From assembly GCA_963971405.1 (NCBI GenBank), contig OZ020485.1, positions 8,060,001 to 8,124,000 of the forward strand: a DNA stretch of 64,000 bases, written 5' to 3'. The notes beneath the pieces were generated by a model, which ran no database searches, was not told where the DNA came from, and saw nothing but the letters and a program-made list of their open reading frames with translations. Position 1 is the stretch's first letter. Every line of letters begins with the position of its first letter. Below are positions 1 to 9,800 of the stretch, one piece after another. The position numbers and the translations under genes were made by a program. The stretch comes from Psococerastis gibbosa. Taxonomy: Eukaryota; Arthropoda; Insecta; Psocodea; Psocidae.

Positions 1-190
1 TTACATCCGCACCACGGACGGAAATGGTTAAATAATCCCGAGGCTCACAGTTAGTTGCGGATTAAAATGGTATTTAGCATGGGTTATTTGAAATTTCATT
101 TAGAAACTTGATGGCTCACAAAATTGATGCATTCATAAAGTTAGTTGGAGTTTTCTTTTTGCAAAGCTTAACATACTTCATATTACTTGG

Positions 191-380
191 AAATGTAGAG
201 TAGTGGTACAGACTCGGACTTTCACCCGAAAAGTTGTTGATTCGAGTCCCAAACTTGCTACATTTTCCGGCCATGCTTCGGAGGGCAGGGCATGTAAAGC
301 AGGCGGTCCTGCTAACTCCGCTCGGTTGACTTAGTAATAGAACAAAAAGTCCATATTTATATTTACTTATTTATTTATTA
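191..380 (+). repeat. tRNA-derived SINE family A, copy 1
   Basis: The head reads like a tRNA: GTAGTGGTACAGACT (A-box-like), then GATTCGAGTCC at 239-249 (B box). A unique body and an ATTTATTTATT tail follow. Two related copies occur at 13377 and 57062. Non-autonomous, copied by a LINE. Confidence 0.65.
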
Positions 381-608
381 CTATGAATACAAATAAGATG
401 TGTTGACAGTTACAAACTTTGACCTCTTTACCTCTGCTTTACACCAATAAGAAAATTTAACGGGGCGTAATTATATTTAATTTTGCGCTAAACCCCAGAG
501 GAATTACATTTTATATTCATGTTCGGATGATTATATGAAAATAATAACTAAACATTTGTTCTTCCTGGCCCATATATGATTTTAAAATGGGAAAGGTACC
601 TGGTGCGG

Positions 609-855
609 GCCAGGCACGTAGCCAGGGAGGGGGTTTAGGGGCTGAAACCCTTCCCGAAATGTAAAAAAGGGGGGAAATGATTTTTTAGTTTATTTATATT
701 TGTTCTAGCTCGATCCAGTGTATATACAGTAGATTCGATAATGCTAGATACTTCCGCAGATTACGGAAGACTAGACCGGCCGTTTTACTGGGGCTATTCC
801 TATTCCATACCCCCCCCCCCCCAACCCTTCCGAAATAAAATCCTGGCTACGTGCT
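609..855. repeat. MITE-like element with GTAGCCAGG ends and G/C runs
   Basis: Ends read CACGTAGCCAGG (left) and CCTGGCTACGTG (right), a 12-bp inverted repeat around a body with G- and C-runs. It resembles the hAT-type elements below, but I see no target duplication. Confidence 0.45.
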
Positions 856-1105
856 TGTTCGGGGCTCCTTGTAAGGGTTGTTTTTTAAACTTTGTCGGAT
901 TTCATGTTTGCCGAGTAGTTACATCACCCGGCACCCCACAGGGGAAGCTGCTCCCAGAAATTATGAAATAGCCTATACGTTTCATTCCAAGTTTCATAAG
1001 ACATACAATGATGTCATCAGCCAGGAACTTCATTTCAACGCTATGTTATAATATGCATACGTACGACCCTAAAATTTAACCAATTATTTATTTCTATCCT
1101 TCCAG

Positions 1106-1375
1106 TTCTTTATGTCATGGTTATTGGTGGGTGTAGTTCTTGCCCACGAAGATTGGTCTGACCATTCGCACCATGAAGACCACCATTCAGATCATGAGGA
1201 CCACCATTCAGATCATGAGGACCACCATTCACACCATGAAGAACACCATTCACACCATGAAGAACTCCATGACAAAATTGTCCATCTAACTAAGGAAGTC
1301 CCTGTACTGGTACCAATTGTTAAAAAAATTCCAGTCCACCTCGTTGAAAAAATTGAAAAAATTAAACCTTACCCG
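1106..1375 (+). CDS. VPYPV-repeat protein, first visible exon (signal peptide and His-rich head)
   Basis: Acceptor tccag at 1101-1105 and donor gtaag at 1376. The reading frame is FFMSWLLVGVVLA, then the His/Asp/Glu block, then a Lys/Val/Pro region ending KPYP. From Met1112 it codes 88 residues and ends in phase 0. The block at about 1176-1270 is a 21-bp tandem repeat (unit DHHSDHE) with few changes. Confidence 0.78.
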
Positions 1376-2775
1376 GTAAGTCTTAAATCATGGTCAATAA
1401 ACAATATGTGTGCCTATTTTGCATCGTGATGTAAATAATAATTATTGAAACATTCTTAATTTCTTATTTGATTGTAGGTTGTGAAGAAAGTCCACGTTCC
1501 ATACAAGATCATCAAAAAAATTCCATATCCCGTGGAAGTCAAAGTGCCAGTAATCAAAAAAATCCATTATCCAGTCCACATTGATAAGCCTTATACGGTG
1601 AGTTAACTAACAACTAAGTACATGGACGAAAAAGTCAAATAAAAAATATTAGAAAACCTAATTGTAATTGTAAGAATATGCCAAAAGGCTCAAATTTCGC
1701 CCAAATGGAACACAAGGATTTTTTCCTTTCTTTACCAAATTTCTCTTTTTTTCAGGTGCACATTGAAAAGAAAGTACCTTACCCTGTCGAAGTGAAAGTC
1801 CCCTACGACGTGAAAGTTCCATATGAGGTCGAAAAACCTTACCCGGTAAGTTAAAAAAGAGTTCTGATCGAAAAATAAATACCAATCGTAAGAAAACAGA
1901 ATATATCCACTATACTTTGCATGGAATAGCAAATATTGCAATAGAAACCCTAATTTATTTTTCATTTGCAGGTACACATTGAGAAGAAAATACCTTACCC
2001 AGTTCACATCGAGAAGGAAGTCAAAGTTCCTATTCATGTTACAAAGAAATTATTGGTACCGGAATACGTCAAGGTTCCCTTTCCAGTAAAAGTGATCAAG
2101 AAGGTAAATATAAATATATATTTTTTCCGCCGACCAACATTCAAATCAAACCATCAAATATGGCATCTGAAGAAAATTCCGATATGGACATACGTATTAT
2201 ATAAATCCCCAAAAATTAAATTTTTGAGGACTCCAGTTCATGGCCGTCGAAAATCAATACTTTTGGGCCTATTTTGCCACACCTGATTGCAGCTGTGAAG
2301 TTTTAAATATAAATATGCACACAAAAAAAAAACAGCATCAAAAAGATTGATCTATCGACCAACGTAACCTAGGCTCACTAAAACACTTGAGGACACTACT
2401 TTCATGGTTTAAATGTTTCAGGTACCTTATAAGGTCGAAGTGGAAGTTCCCTATGAAGTAAAAGTAGAAAAGAAAATTCCTTTCGCTGTCCACGTAGAGA
2501 AGAAGATACCTTTCGAAGTCAAGATAAAGAAGGTCAAGCATGTTCCTTATACTGTTACCGAGGTCGTAGAAAAACCCTACCCTGTAAAGGTGCCATATCC
2601 TGTATACATCAAGGAGCACAAGCATGAACATCACGGCCATGAGGAACATCACCAAGAGCATGAACATCATGGACATCATGAACATCATGGGCACCATGAA
2701 CACCACGAACATCATGAACACCATGGACACCATGAGGCTGCGTCTCATGAGGAACATCACAAGCAAGACTGGTGA
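1106..2775 (+). CDS. His-rich VPYPV-repeat cuticular/structural protein (gene span, 5 visible exons)
   Basis: Five exons (1106-1375, 1478-1597, 1756-1845, 1972-2103, 2422-2775) join in phase 0 and give 319 residues from Met1112. Residues 1-11 are hydrophobic (MSWLLVGVVLA), followed by a His/Asp/Glu-rich block (about residues 12-51), a central region of short repeats of the type KKIPYPVHVEK and VPYPVKV, and a His-rich tail (HEHHGHEEHH and variants) ending KQDW. No enzyme domain is visible. Repeats like these occur in insect extracellular matrix and cuticle proteins (Vajk-like and similar VPYPV proteins), so a secreted structural role is inferred. The acceptor at 1104-1105 shows an upstream exon exists: the in-frame FF before Met1112 suggests the classic cuticle-gene layout, a tiny first exon coding Met-Lys or similar and a signal peptide continuing in exon 2. 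ATG 587 with a GT donor at 596 is one weak candidate. His clusters could bind metal or buffer pH; that is speculation. Confidence 0.8.
1478..1597 (+). CDS. VPYPV-repeat protein, second visible exon
   Basis: 40 codons between acceptor ttgtag (ends 1477) and donor gtgagt (starts 1598), phase 0 on both sides. It codes repeats such as KKIPYPVEVKVP and KKIHYPVHIDKPYT. The exon starts with Val and ends just before a Val, as do the next exons. Confidence 0.78.
1756..1845 (+). CDS. VPYPV-repeat protein, third visible exon
   Basis: 30 codons between acceptor tttcag and donor gtaag, phase 0 on both sides. It codes VHIEKKVPYPVEVKVPYD and further VPYEV/EKPYP units. The preceding intron (1598-1755) carries a short fragment of the repeat that ends AATTCGCCCAAATGGAA elsewhere in the window. 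Confidence 0.78.
1972..2103 (+). CDS. VPYPV-repeat protein, fourth visible exon
   Basis: 44 codons between acceptor ttgcag (ends 1971) and donor gtaaat (starts 2104), phase 0. It codes VHIEKKIPYPVHIEKEVKVP and then a less regular stretch, TKKLLVPEYVKVPFPVKVIKK. Confidence 0.77.
2422..2775 (+). CDS. VPYPV-repeat protein, last exon with His-rich tail
   Basis: Acceptor tttcag ends at 2421 and TGA lies at 2773-2775. It codes 117 residues: VPYKVEVEVPYEVKVEKK repeats, then VPYTV, KPYPVKVPYPVYIKE, then a tail of HEHH/GHHEHH units (about 45 residues, roughly half His) ending HHKQDW. Confidence 0.8.
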   Translation, partial: VPYKVEVEVPYEVKVEKKIPFAVHVEKKIPFEVKIKKVKHVPYTVTEVVEKPYPVKVPYPVYIKEHKHEHHGHEEHHQEHEHHGHHEHHGHHEHHEHHEHHGHHEAASHEEHHKQDW

Positions 2776-2991
2776 TAAGCTACCATGATAACATTCCAAA
2801 GTCATTTCTGAAATTGCATCTGAAAATTTGATCATACCGTATTTAACGTTAATTTATTTTAATAATATATTTGTTGTTATTTCTGTATTCATGTTCAATT
2901 TCTTCTACTTTGATTAATTAAGGATACCCTTCGTCTTGTATTGTAGTATTGGTTCCTTTGTGGTAGTTCTATTTAGGCATAGGCCTATGGC

Positions 2992-2997
2992 AATAAA
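2992..2997 (+). terminator. Polyadenylation signal AATAAA for the VPYPV-repeat gene
   Basis: Canonical AATAAA 217 bases after the stop codon, in an AT-rich 3' flank. It is the first perfect match after the stop, so it is the likely cleavage and polyadenylation signal. Confidence 0.5.
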
Positions 2998-3715
2998 TTG
3001 ATAAAGTGAGTCACACTACAAGATATATTACCTTGCGGCCGGCCAACGTTATTAATCTGAAAAGTGTGAGAGGGCCATATAATTTCGCTACATCTAAACA
3101 ATTTTTAAATTAAGACTTTTATTTTTATAGAGCTAAAGTTAGAGATAACTTAAAACAAATATAGAGACAGATGAAACAAAGTACTTACTCATGTTTTGGG
3201 AGGAAATTAATTAAAACATAGACTACTTTTACTTACACAAGCGGCATTCTTTTATTTTATTTGAAGTCTTGAACCGAGTCTAGAACTACTAGAAGTCTAG
3301 AATATAGAGTAATAAATTATAGTAATCTAACTTACTCGTATATCGTGTAACTAGACAGCTTTCCCGTTATAAGTTTCAAAAGCTGATAAAGTTTAAATTG
3401 ATAATTAAAATTAATGTTATTTCAATACATACTGTACATACTAAAGATATTAAATCCTCCACAAACAGATCGGAGATTTAAAAGTCGGCATAAAGGAATG
3501 GGCGGAAGGATAAAATTAATGAGATAATGTCAGTGGTAATACACAAAAATAGCCTATTACAAATAAAAATGAAATAAAATAAATAAATAAATAATTAAGA
3601 ATTAAATGATTACATTTTAGCAGCGCTGTGTAAGCCCTTTGGTCCAATCAAGAGCAAGCTTGAGAATGCGGACAATATTATTTATATACAAGTTATTATA
3701 TTGTACAGTACGTAA

Positions 3716-4102
3716 GGTGCCCATTCCACCGACCGGCTAGGGCTATTTACAAAAACAGTGAGGTGGTAGCAGACATTCAAGACTTAGGCGGGGTTTCCAC
3801 CGACCTCGCATTGCAGAATTGACGGAAATGTTTGTTTTCCTCTATGTGCCATAGTTAAAATTGATCAATGATCATACAGTAAAATCACAAAAAAGACAAA
3901 CTAAAATTATAAAATGGCGTCATGGGACATGTTAAGTACAAACATTTTAATAGATTTCTATAAAAAGAAAAATTCTAATTTCCGTCAATGTCATTTGCAT
4001 TCTGCAATGCGAGGTCGGTGGAAACGCCACCTAAGTCTTAAATGTCTGCTACCACGTCACCGTTCTTGTAAATAGCCCTAGCCGGTCGGTGGAATGGGCG
4101 CC
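3716..4102. mobile_element. Harbinger-type MITE with about 120-bp inverted arms
   Basis: Left arm begins GGTGCCCATTCCACCGACC; the right arm is its reverse complement ending GGTGGAATGGGCGCC. Flanked by TAA on the left and TTA on the right. The unique centre includes TTGATCAATGATCA. Related copies lie at 31239 and 50292. Confidence 0.7.
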
Positions 4103-4106
4103 TTAA

Positions 4107-4308
4107 GGCGGCTATTCCACCGACGATTTTACTTCATATTTGATTTTGTCATTGCCGTTTGTTTTGACTCACATTTCACGTCTGCTACCATATTATAACT
4201 TATTTTATAATAGATAAGTTAAGTATCTACATAGTAATCTTCTTAAAACAAAACAAAGGCCAATTACAAAATCAAATATGAAGTAAAATCGCTGGTGGAA
4301 TAGCCGCC
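4107..4308. mobile_element. Harbinger-type MITE, second subfamily
   Basis: Perfect 3-bp duplication TAA (4104-4106 and 4309-4311). Ends GGCGGCTATTCCACC and GGTGGAATAGCCGCC; the inverted arms extend about 45 bp (GATTTTACTTCATATTTGAT). Inserted directly next to the 3716-4102 element. Confidence 0.72.
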
Positions 4309-6373
4309 TAACATGGGATTAAACTTTAAACGTGATAATTTTGGAATATAAAGTGTTATTCGAAATTGTTTTATTTCCAGTTTGAACCCCAGAGGCTTAA
4401 GTATTAACTTATTAAAAATTTTGTTAAACATGTAAACAAAACCATTTTAAATATAGCACTTCCATTGTAAAATTACCTTATTTACATTTTCAATCCCAGG
4501 ATAAGATTTACAATAATGACCATAGTAGGCCCACATTAGCATGTAGTCCGCATATCCGCAAAACATTATAAGCCTGTGTTCGCACCGAAGCTAAATCGGC
4601 CAATAAATTGACGTTTAATGTCCCCATGCTATCATATACTCGTATACAAGTAACACCATAACCTTTACAGTATACACTAGATACAATTGAATTCTTAAGA
4701 AAACATGTACACGAGATAGGATTACAATCGCCACAGCCACCCCCCAAAAAAAAATCCTTGCCACGGGCTTGTAACGAGTGGGTTACCTATTCAACCAAAG
4801 TTAAAGTCAGTGTTATACAGTACATTACAATATAGCACTGTTCAAGTTTAACCTTCTTGTAGCAATGAATAGGCCTTTACTATTTTTATTGTATTTGAAC
4901 TATGCACGGAGCAGTAACCATGACAGCCACCATTAGGAACGCCAGCTGGATAGCAGGACATACAATGATCACAAGAGTTGCAGCTAGGTTTGCGCAAACA
5001 CTTACAATACAGCTATAGAACACAAGACACAACTGATTGCAAAATTGCCACGCCCCGAAAACAGACTGAAAGTCACTGTCAGCCTTCGTTGTAGAAGGTT
5101 AAAGAAAGACTGTTGACATTTCTAACAATTACTTAAACAAATATTATTTGATACAAGATACGGTAGACCTTGCCCATATGTAAGTACCAAAGGAAGCTTG
5201 CTTAGGTACCAACAGCACACCTCTGATAGAAAAGACTCACATAAAAAGGAAACTACCAACTATCAAAAACGGAAACATGGTCAAAGCTTCATAAAGTGCC
5301 CCTGAAGTATAACTCGCTTTGCAAACTGCAGCCCTTATAGTGTTATAAGACAACATTTTTTTTTATATTAGAGGTAAAATATACCCAAAATGGGGGAACA
5401 ATCAAAAATGGGGTGTGCGTCGTAAAGACATGCGGTAGTAGTGAAAATTTGTATTACACTGCAACCTTTTAATTTATTATTCAAATAACCAAGATGTATT
5501 AGTATATCAGGAATTGAGGAAATGAGGACGTCTATAAGCGTGGCCGATAAGAACTGACATCGATATGAAATGCACCAGACAACCACAACACTAATAACAC
5601 AACTCAAACAAGATGTAATTACGACTTTCACGGTCGCAAATACATGTTGAAGCAGTTGAGTTCGGACTGATAGATCTTCAAGCGCACTTCCAAATCATAT
5701 CTGAGGTCGATATTTTCAGATCTACAGCAACTCGGAGCCTCCAAGATACAATATTGGAAGTCTATACGCAGTGCCGCTGAAGATGTATACCGCAGTTGTA
5801 GATGAAACGTTTTCTGATCGACCACGGCCCATCATCCCGGATTCTATTGCTTCAACACCAAAAAAGATAGCGCGGCCCTGCGGGCCTACTACGGGGATTG
5901 GTAACTTATTAGCTTACTCCTGGCGTTGAAAATTTAAACCGAACATTGTAAAATTATAGTATCCTGTTTACATTATTAATCCCAGGTTAATATTTAAATC
6001 GCCATATTAGCGCCACTGGGCCGTCTGTTGCGTGCTTCAGACCACCTCCTAATAATCTATTACGCTGCTCAAGTTTTTGATCTTTTTGTCACAAGAAAAG
6101 GTTACCGATTAAAATTTCAAGACCCTCATTACAAAAAATACCTGACGCACAATTTCTGAGAGGAAATTGATTTTAGCTGAACCTCGTTTAGTAAAGAACT
6201 TTGGCTAACGGAGAACTTCTAGCTTGGTCATGCCATGTCTAATAACCGAGTTTTTTTTTTTTTTTTTTAAATCAAGTACGGTATTTTCTTTGAAATACGA
6301 CTCTCATGATTCGGCAGCTCGGAGTATAAACTTGAAAAATTATAATTTTTATTATTAGATAGATTCATTAAGT

Positions 6374-6645
6374 GCATAATCAGGGAGATCGAGACCAGGC
6401 TCTACGCCATATACCACGCACCTACGACAGTAGCCGAAAGCAGGGGAGCAACGAGGTTACAGGACTACAAGAGCAGGCTTACACAAGGTGCCCTAGGGGA
6501 GAAGACGAGTGGGACGACCACGGATGCGATGGCTGGTCGACGTTGAGGTGGATCTGGCGACCCTTGGCGTCGATGACTGGCAAAGGAGAGCGATGTGACA
6601 GAGCAGGCTAAGGCCCTTCATTGGCCGTAGCGCCAAGGAGTAAGT
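6374..6645 (+). pseudogene. Decayed 3' end of a non-LTR retrotransposon ORF
   Basis: Translation gives RPRMRWLVDVEVDLATLGVD followed by DWQRRAM, then a stop and frameshift to DRAG. This is the usual C-terminal pattern of LINE reverse-transcriptase ORFs (R-W-x-D-x-x-x-D-L-x-x-L-G-V). Broken and not functional. Confidence 0.6.
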
Positions 6646-6702
6646 ACAATAGTATAAGCACAAATTGCTCAAAGTTGAGGTAAAGCAGTGAATGAGACTT
6701 AC

Positions 6703-6801
6703 CTAATGTATGGAATATTAGCAGGGATGTGGTATTTGCTGCCTGGGTCGAAGTCTATTTCGGATCGCAGTAGTGGAGGTTTCACTCCAAGGTATTGTTC
6801 C
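6703..6801 (-). CDS. ACE-like paralog, exon 9 (last one visible)
   Basis: 99 bp, phase 2 on both sides: acceptor tttcag at 6804-6802 and donor gtaagt from 6702. It codes [20 protein letters not shown] and [12 protein letters not shown], the region with Lys511, His513, Tyr520 and Arg522 equivalents. The other ACE gene has no intron at the donor site, so the following YFVSF segment must lie on a separate exon, which I cannot find. Confidence 0.88.
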
Positions 6802-9800
6802 CTGAAAATTGATAAATGTCAATAATGTAGGCCCAATTTTTTCCATTAGCTGCATGGAATGGGAAATCTCGTACAAAGTTACAAAATACAAACGAACATC
6901 ATAAAAAAAATTATTGTACTGTATAATCATTATTATAATATGATTTTGCAATAAATGTAAATGTATTTATTATTTTTATTTATTTAATTTTTTAATACAG
7001 TGCAGTATCTTCTTCTTCTTCTTCCGGCTCTACAGCCCTTGGTGGGCTTTGGCCTGCTCGACAACACTCCTCCATTCTTCTCGGTTTTGCACAACGCTCC
7101 ACCATCTGGAGACTCCCAACTCGCGAAGGTCATTCTCTAACTCGTCCTTCCAGCGGATTCTTGGCTGTGCAGTATACGTACAGTATATACGGTATATGAC
7201 GCAGGGTCGTAGCGGGGGGGGGGGCTAGGTTTTTTGGGTTGTCATAATCAGATCTAAGCTATTCTCCGTGAATCCAAGTCATTAATGTCAAGGTAAACCT
7301 GAGATAGGCCTCACCATTAATATCTAACTATATACCTATGCATGGTTTGGTGTCTCAACACAAATTTTCATTTTTCAAAGCAACAAAATAAATAAATATG
7401 AGTTTTATTTGTAATTAAACAAAAAGTGTCCCTTCATTTTTTCAAAAACAAATTGACAATGGGCTAGGTATGCCAATAAGCCTATGCATAATTTTATTTT
7501 AACTCGAATTTCAAATTTCACAAAACGATTTTTTTAAAATAATTATGGCTACTTTTTGAATTCATATTAGATATAGGTGCTAACGCCACTAACGGTCATT
7601 ACTTTAATCTTCTTGGGGGAGGGGAGCGCGACAGAACGTTTGGGGGCTGAGGCACCCTGTCCCCCCCCCCCTAGGCTACGGCCCTGACATGATGTTAGTA
7701 CATTGAACGTCGTTACATAGTTAATATATGTATCTAATGTAACTTATGTATCAATAGACACAGTCATTAGCTCCATATTTTTCTGGCTATTTTTCTGTGG
7801 GTATTCAATGACTGCTATAAAATAGCCATGGGATCTCAAAAGCTAAGCTAAGGGCTAAAATGACAACAATCATAAAAAAATTCGTCCCAACTACACCTCG
7901 CTCATGTACGAGAAAAATGACACATTTCTAAATATTGACTTTTGAGATAATTCAAATTTTAGTTCTGACCATTTTTTAGTTTTTACTTGTAGTACTATCG
8001 AGGTCCATAATACTTTTGAGACGTGACAGTTTACTTGAAAGAGAAGTGTAATTACCACGTCAACGCCTGGAGCACATTCCGAATTATGTCAGTATTGCCA
8101 AACCCGAAGTAGTCAAACTTGACAATGGATCAGTGACAAAACGCAATCTTATGGAAACAAATTAAACTAGATATGTGACACTACATTCATAAAATTTGCT
8201 ATATTTTCCTCGACATTTTTAAATAAATAACTCAATTTTGCAATTTTTTCAAATGTGTCACTTTTCTCGTGCATGAGCGACCTGCTGAGATGAAAAATTA
8301 TTTTAATGCGCGTAGAGGAATATTTATTGGATGATATATTATTACACATTCAGGTAATAATAATTTGATTAATAGTTCGCTCTGACCTATTTTCCCATAC
8401 ACGTTTTCATTATGTATTACGCCACACGGAAATGTTGATGTAATGCACACAGTCGGATGTCCATCTGTCATTAATTCTTCAGATAAGATCGAAGCCAGAG
8501 ATCAGTTTACGACCACTAGTACTCACGCTCCGTTAGGCCGATAACAACCAATTAAGCGTTATAAGCGATGCAGAAGGAAAAAAATGGAACGGAATACAAA
8601 ATTGGACTCCGCTGGCCAGCCTAACCTTATTGGACCCGCTACTCCCAGGGCCGTAGCCAGAAATTGTTTTTGGGGGTCCAATTGACGTCACTGGAGGTGA
8701 GGTAGCCTCAATATATCTAAAACTCCATTTTATCCATAGTATGCTGTGAATATTTCAGGGGTGTCTGGCTACGACTTTGCCGGTCATTGCACAATCTTAT
8801 TGGACCCCACTGCTCCTACCCCAAATTATTGTCCCAAACCGATACTAACAAAATAACCAAACCATTGGCTTTGTTGGCAAGGCAGTGCTTGAGTTAGTCT
8901 CTACACACCATGCGATCGGAGACGTGTCGTAACTCAACACGGATACTAACCTCGTAATCGTATACATTTATTAGATTATTTGTGTGTAATTAACATTAAA
9001 AAAATTTAACCCCTCAGATGGCAGTGGCTTTTGCTAAAATAAATGTCTAAAAGAAATGTTTCAATACCGTGAAGTGTGTTGAAATATCCAAAAATATTTT
9101 ATCTAAGTGCTCAACTGAATAGACGAGTCTCCAACGGCGGCAGTAGCGCCATCACTGGATAACAGTGGTAACCGCTGGAAGTGCATACTTTTACCGTAGG
9201 TAGCAGCTCAATGTTAAATTGTGTCTATAATGTCATTCTAAAATCTACTATAGATACTTGTTTTGTAACTGTAAGATAGGGAAATTGGGGGCGGAAACGG
9301 CCAGTTAGCAAAGCAAAAAAGCAAAATCCACAGTGTATTTTGCGCAAAAATCGACGAAGGGACGGACAGACAGACAGACAAATCGTAATTTAAACCTATT
9401 TTTTTACGCCCTGACCTGAACTGTCAATGGGATGTGACCTAGCGGGTTCTGTTTATACATTACATTATACAATACATGAGAATTTTAAAGAAACCATATA
9501 GGTAGCCGTATTTATGAAAATATTTTTTGTAGTATAAAACCTCCCAAAAAGTTAGCTAAAAAATTGATACAATCAGCCCTGGACAATATTTTTGTGAACG
9601 CACATGCCGAATTTCAACAAATTCTAAATCGAGTTAGACTGAAAGACTGACAGACATTTTGTATAAGGCACATTTTTGGATTGCTGGGACCTCAACTAGT
9701 GTAAACCCGTTGGAATCCCGAAAACCATCATTTAGACCAGTGGTTTTAAACTCTGGGCCATGGGACTTCGGGAGGAAATTTTTATTAATTTCAAGAAAGG

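Larger units (their letters stand above)
2998..6702. other. Non-coding stretch between the cuticle gene and the last visible exon of the ACE-like paralog
   Basis: No exon of the missing ACE 3' end (YFVSF, MCDIHGS, PWPDA and similar) is visible on the minus strand. The stretch holds two adjacent Harbinger-type MITEs (3716-4308), a repeat at 4510-4780 that matches 38740-38975 in reverse orientation, a piece of the CGGCCCATCATCCCGGATTC palindrome family (about 5625-5850), and a decayed retrotransposon tail (6374-6645). Confidence 0.5.

Noticed and set aside
587-595. ATG GGA AAG followed by GT as the missing first exon of the VPYPV gene
   Set aside because: It would give MGKFFMSWLLVG, but the donor (gtacct) is weak and it is one of many chance candidates; left as a possibility in the gene entry.
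2338-2835. 165-residue minus-strand ORF, Met- and Phe-rich
   Set aside because: It is the antisense of the His-rich last exon (His codons read as Met/Val on the other strand).
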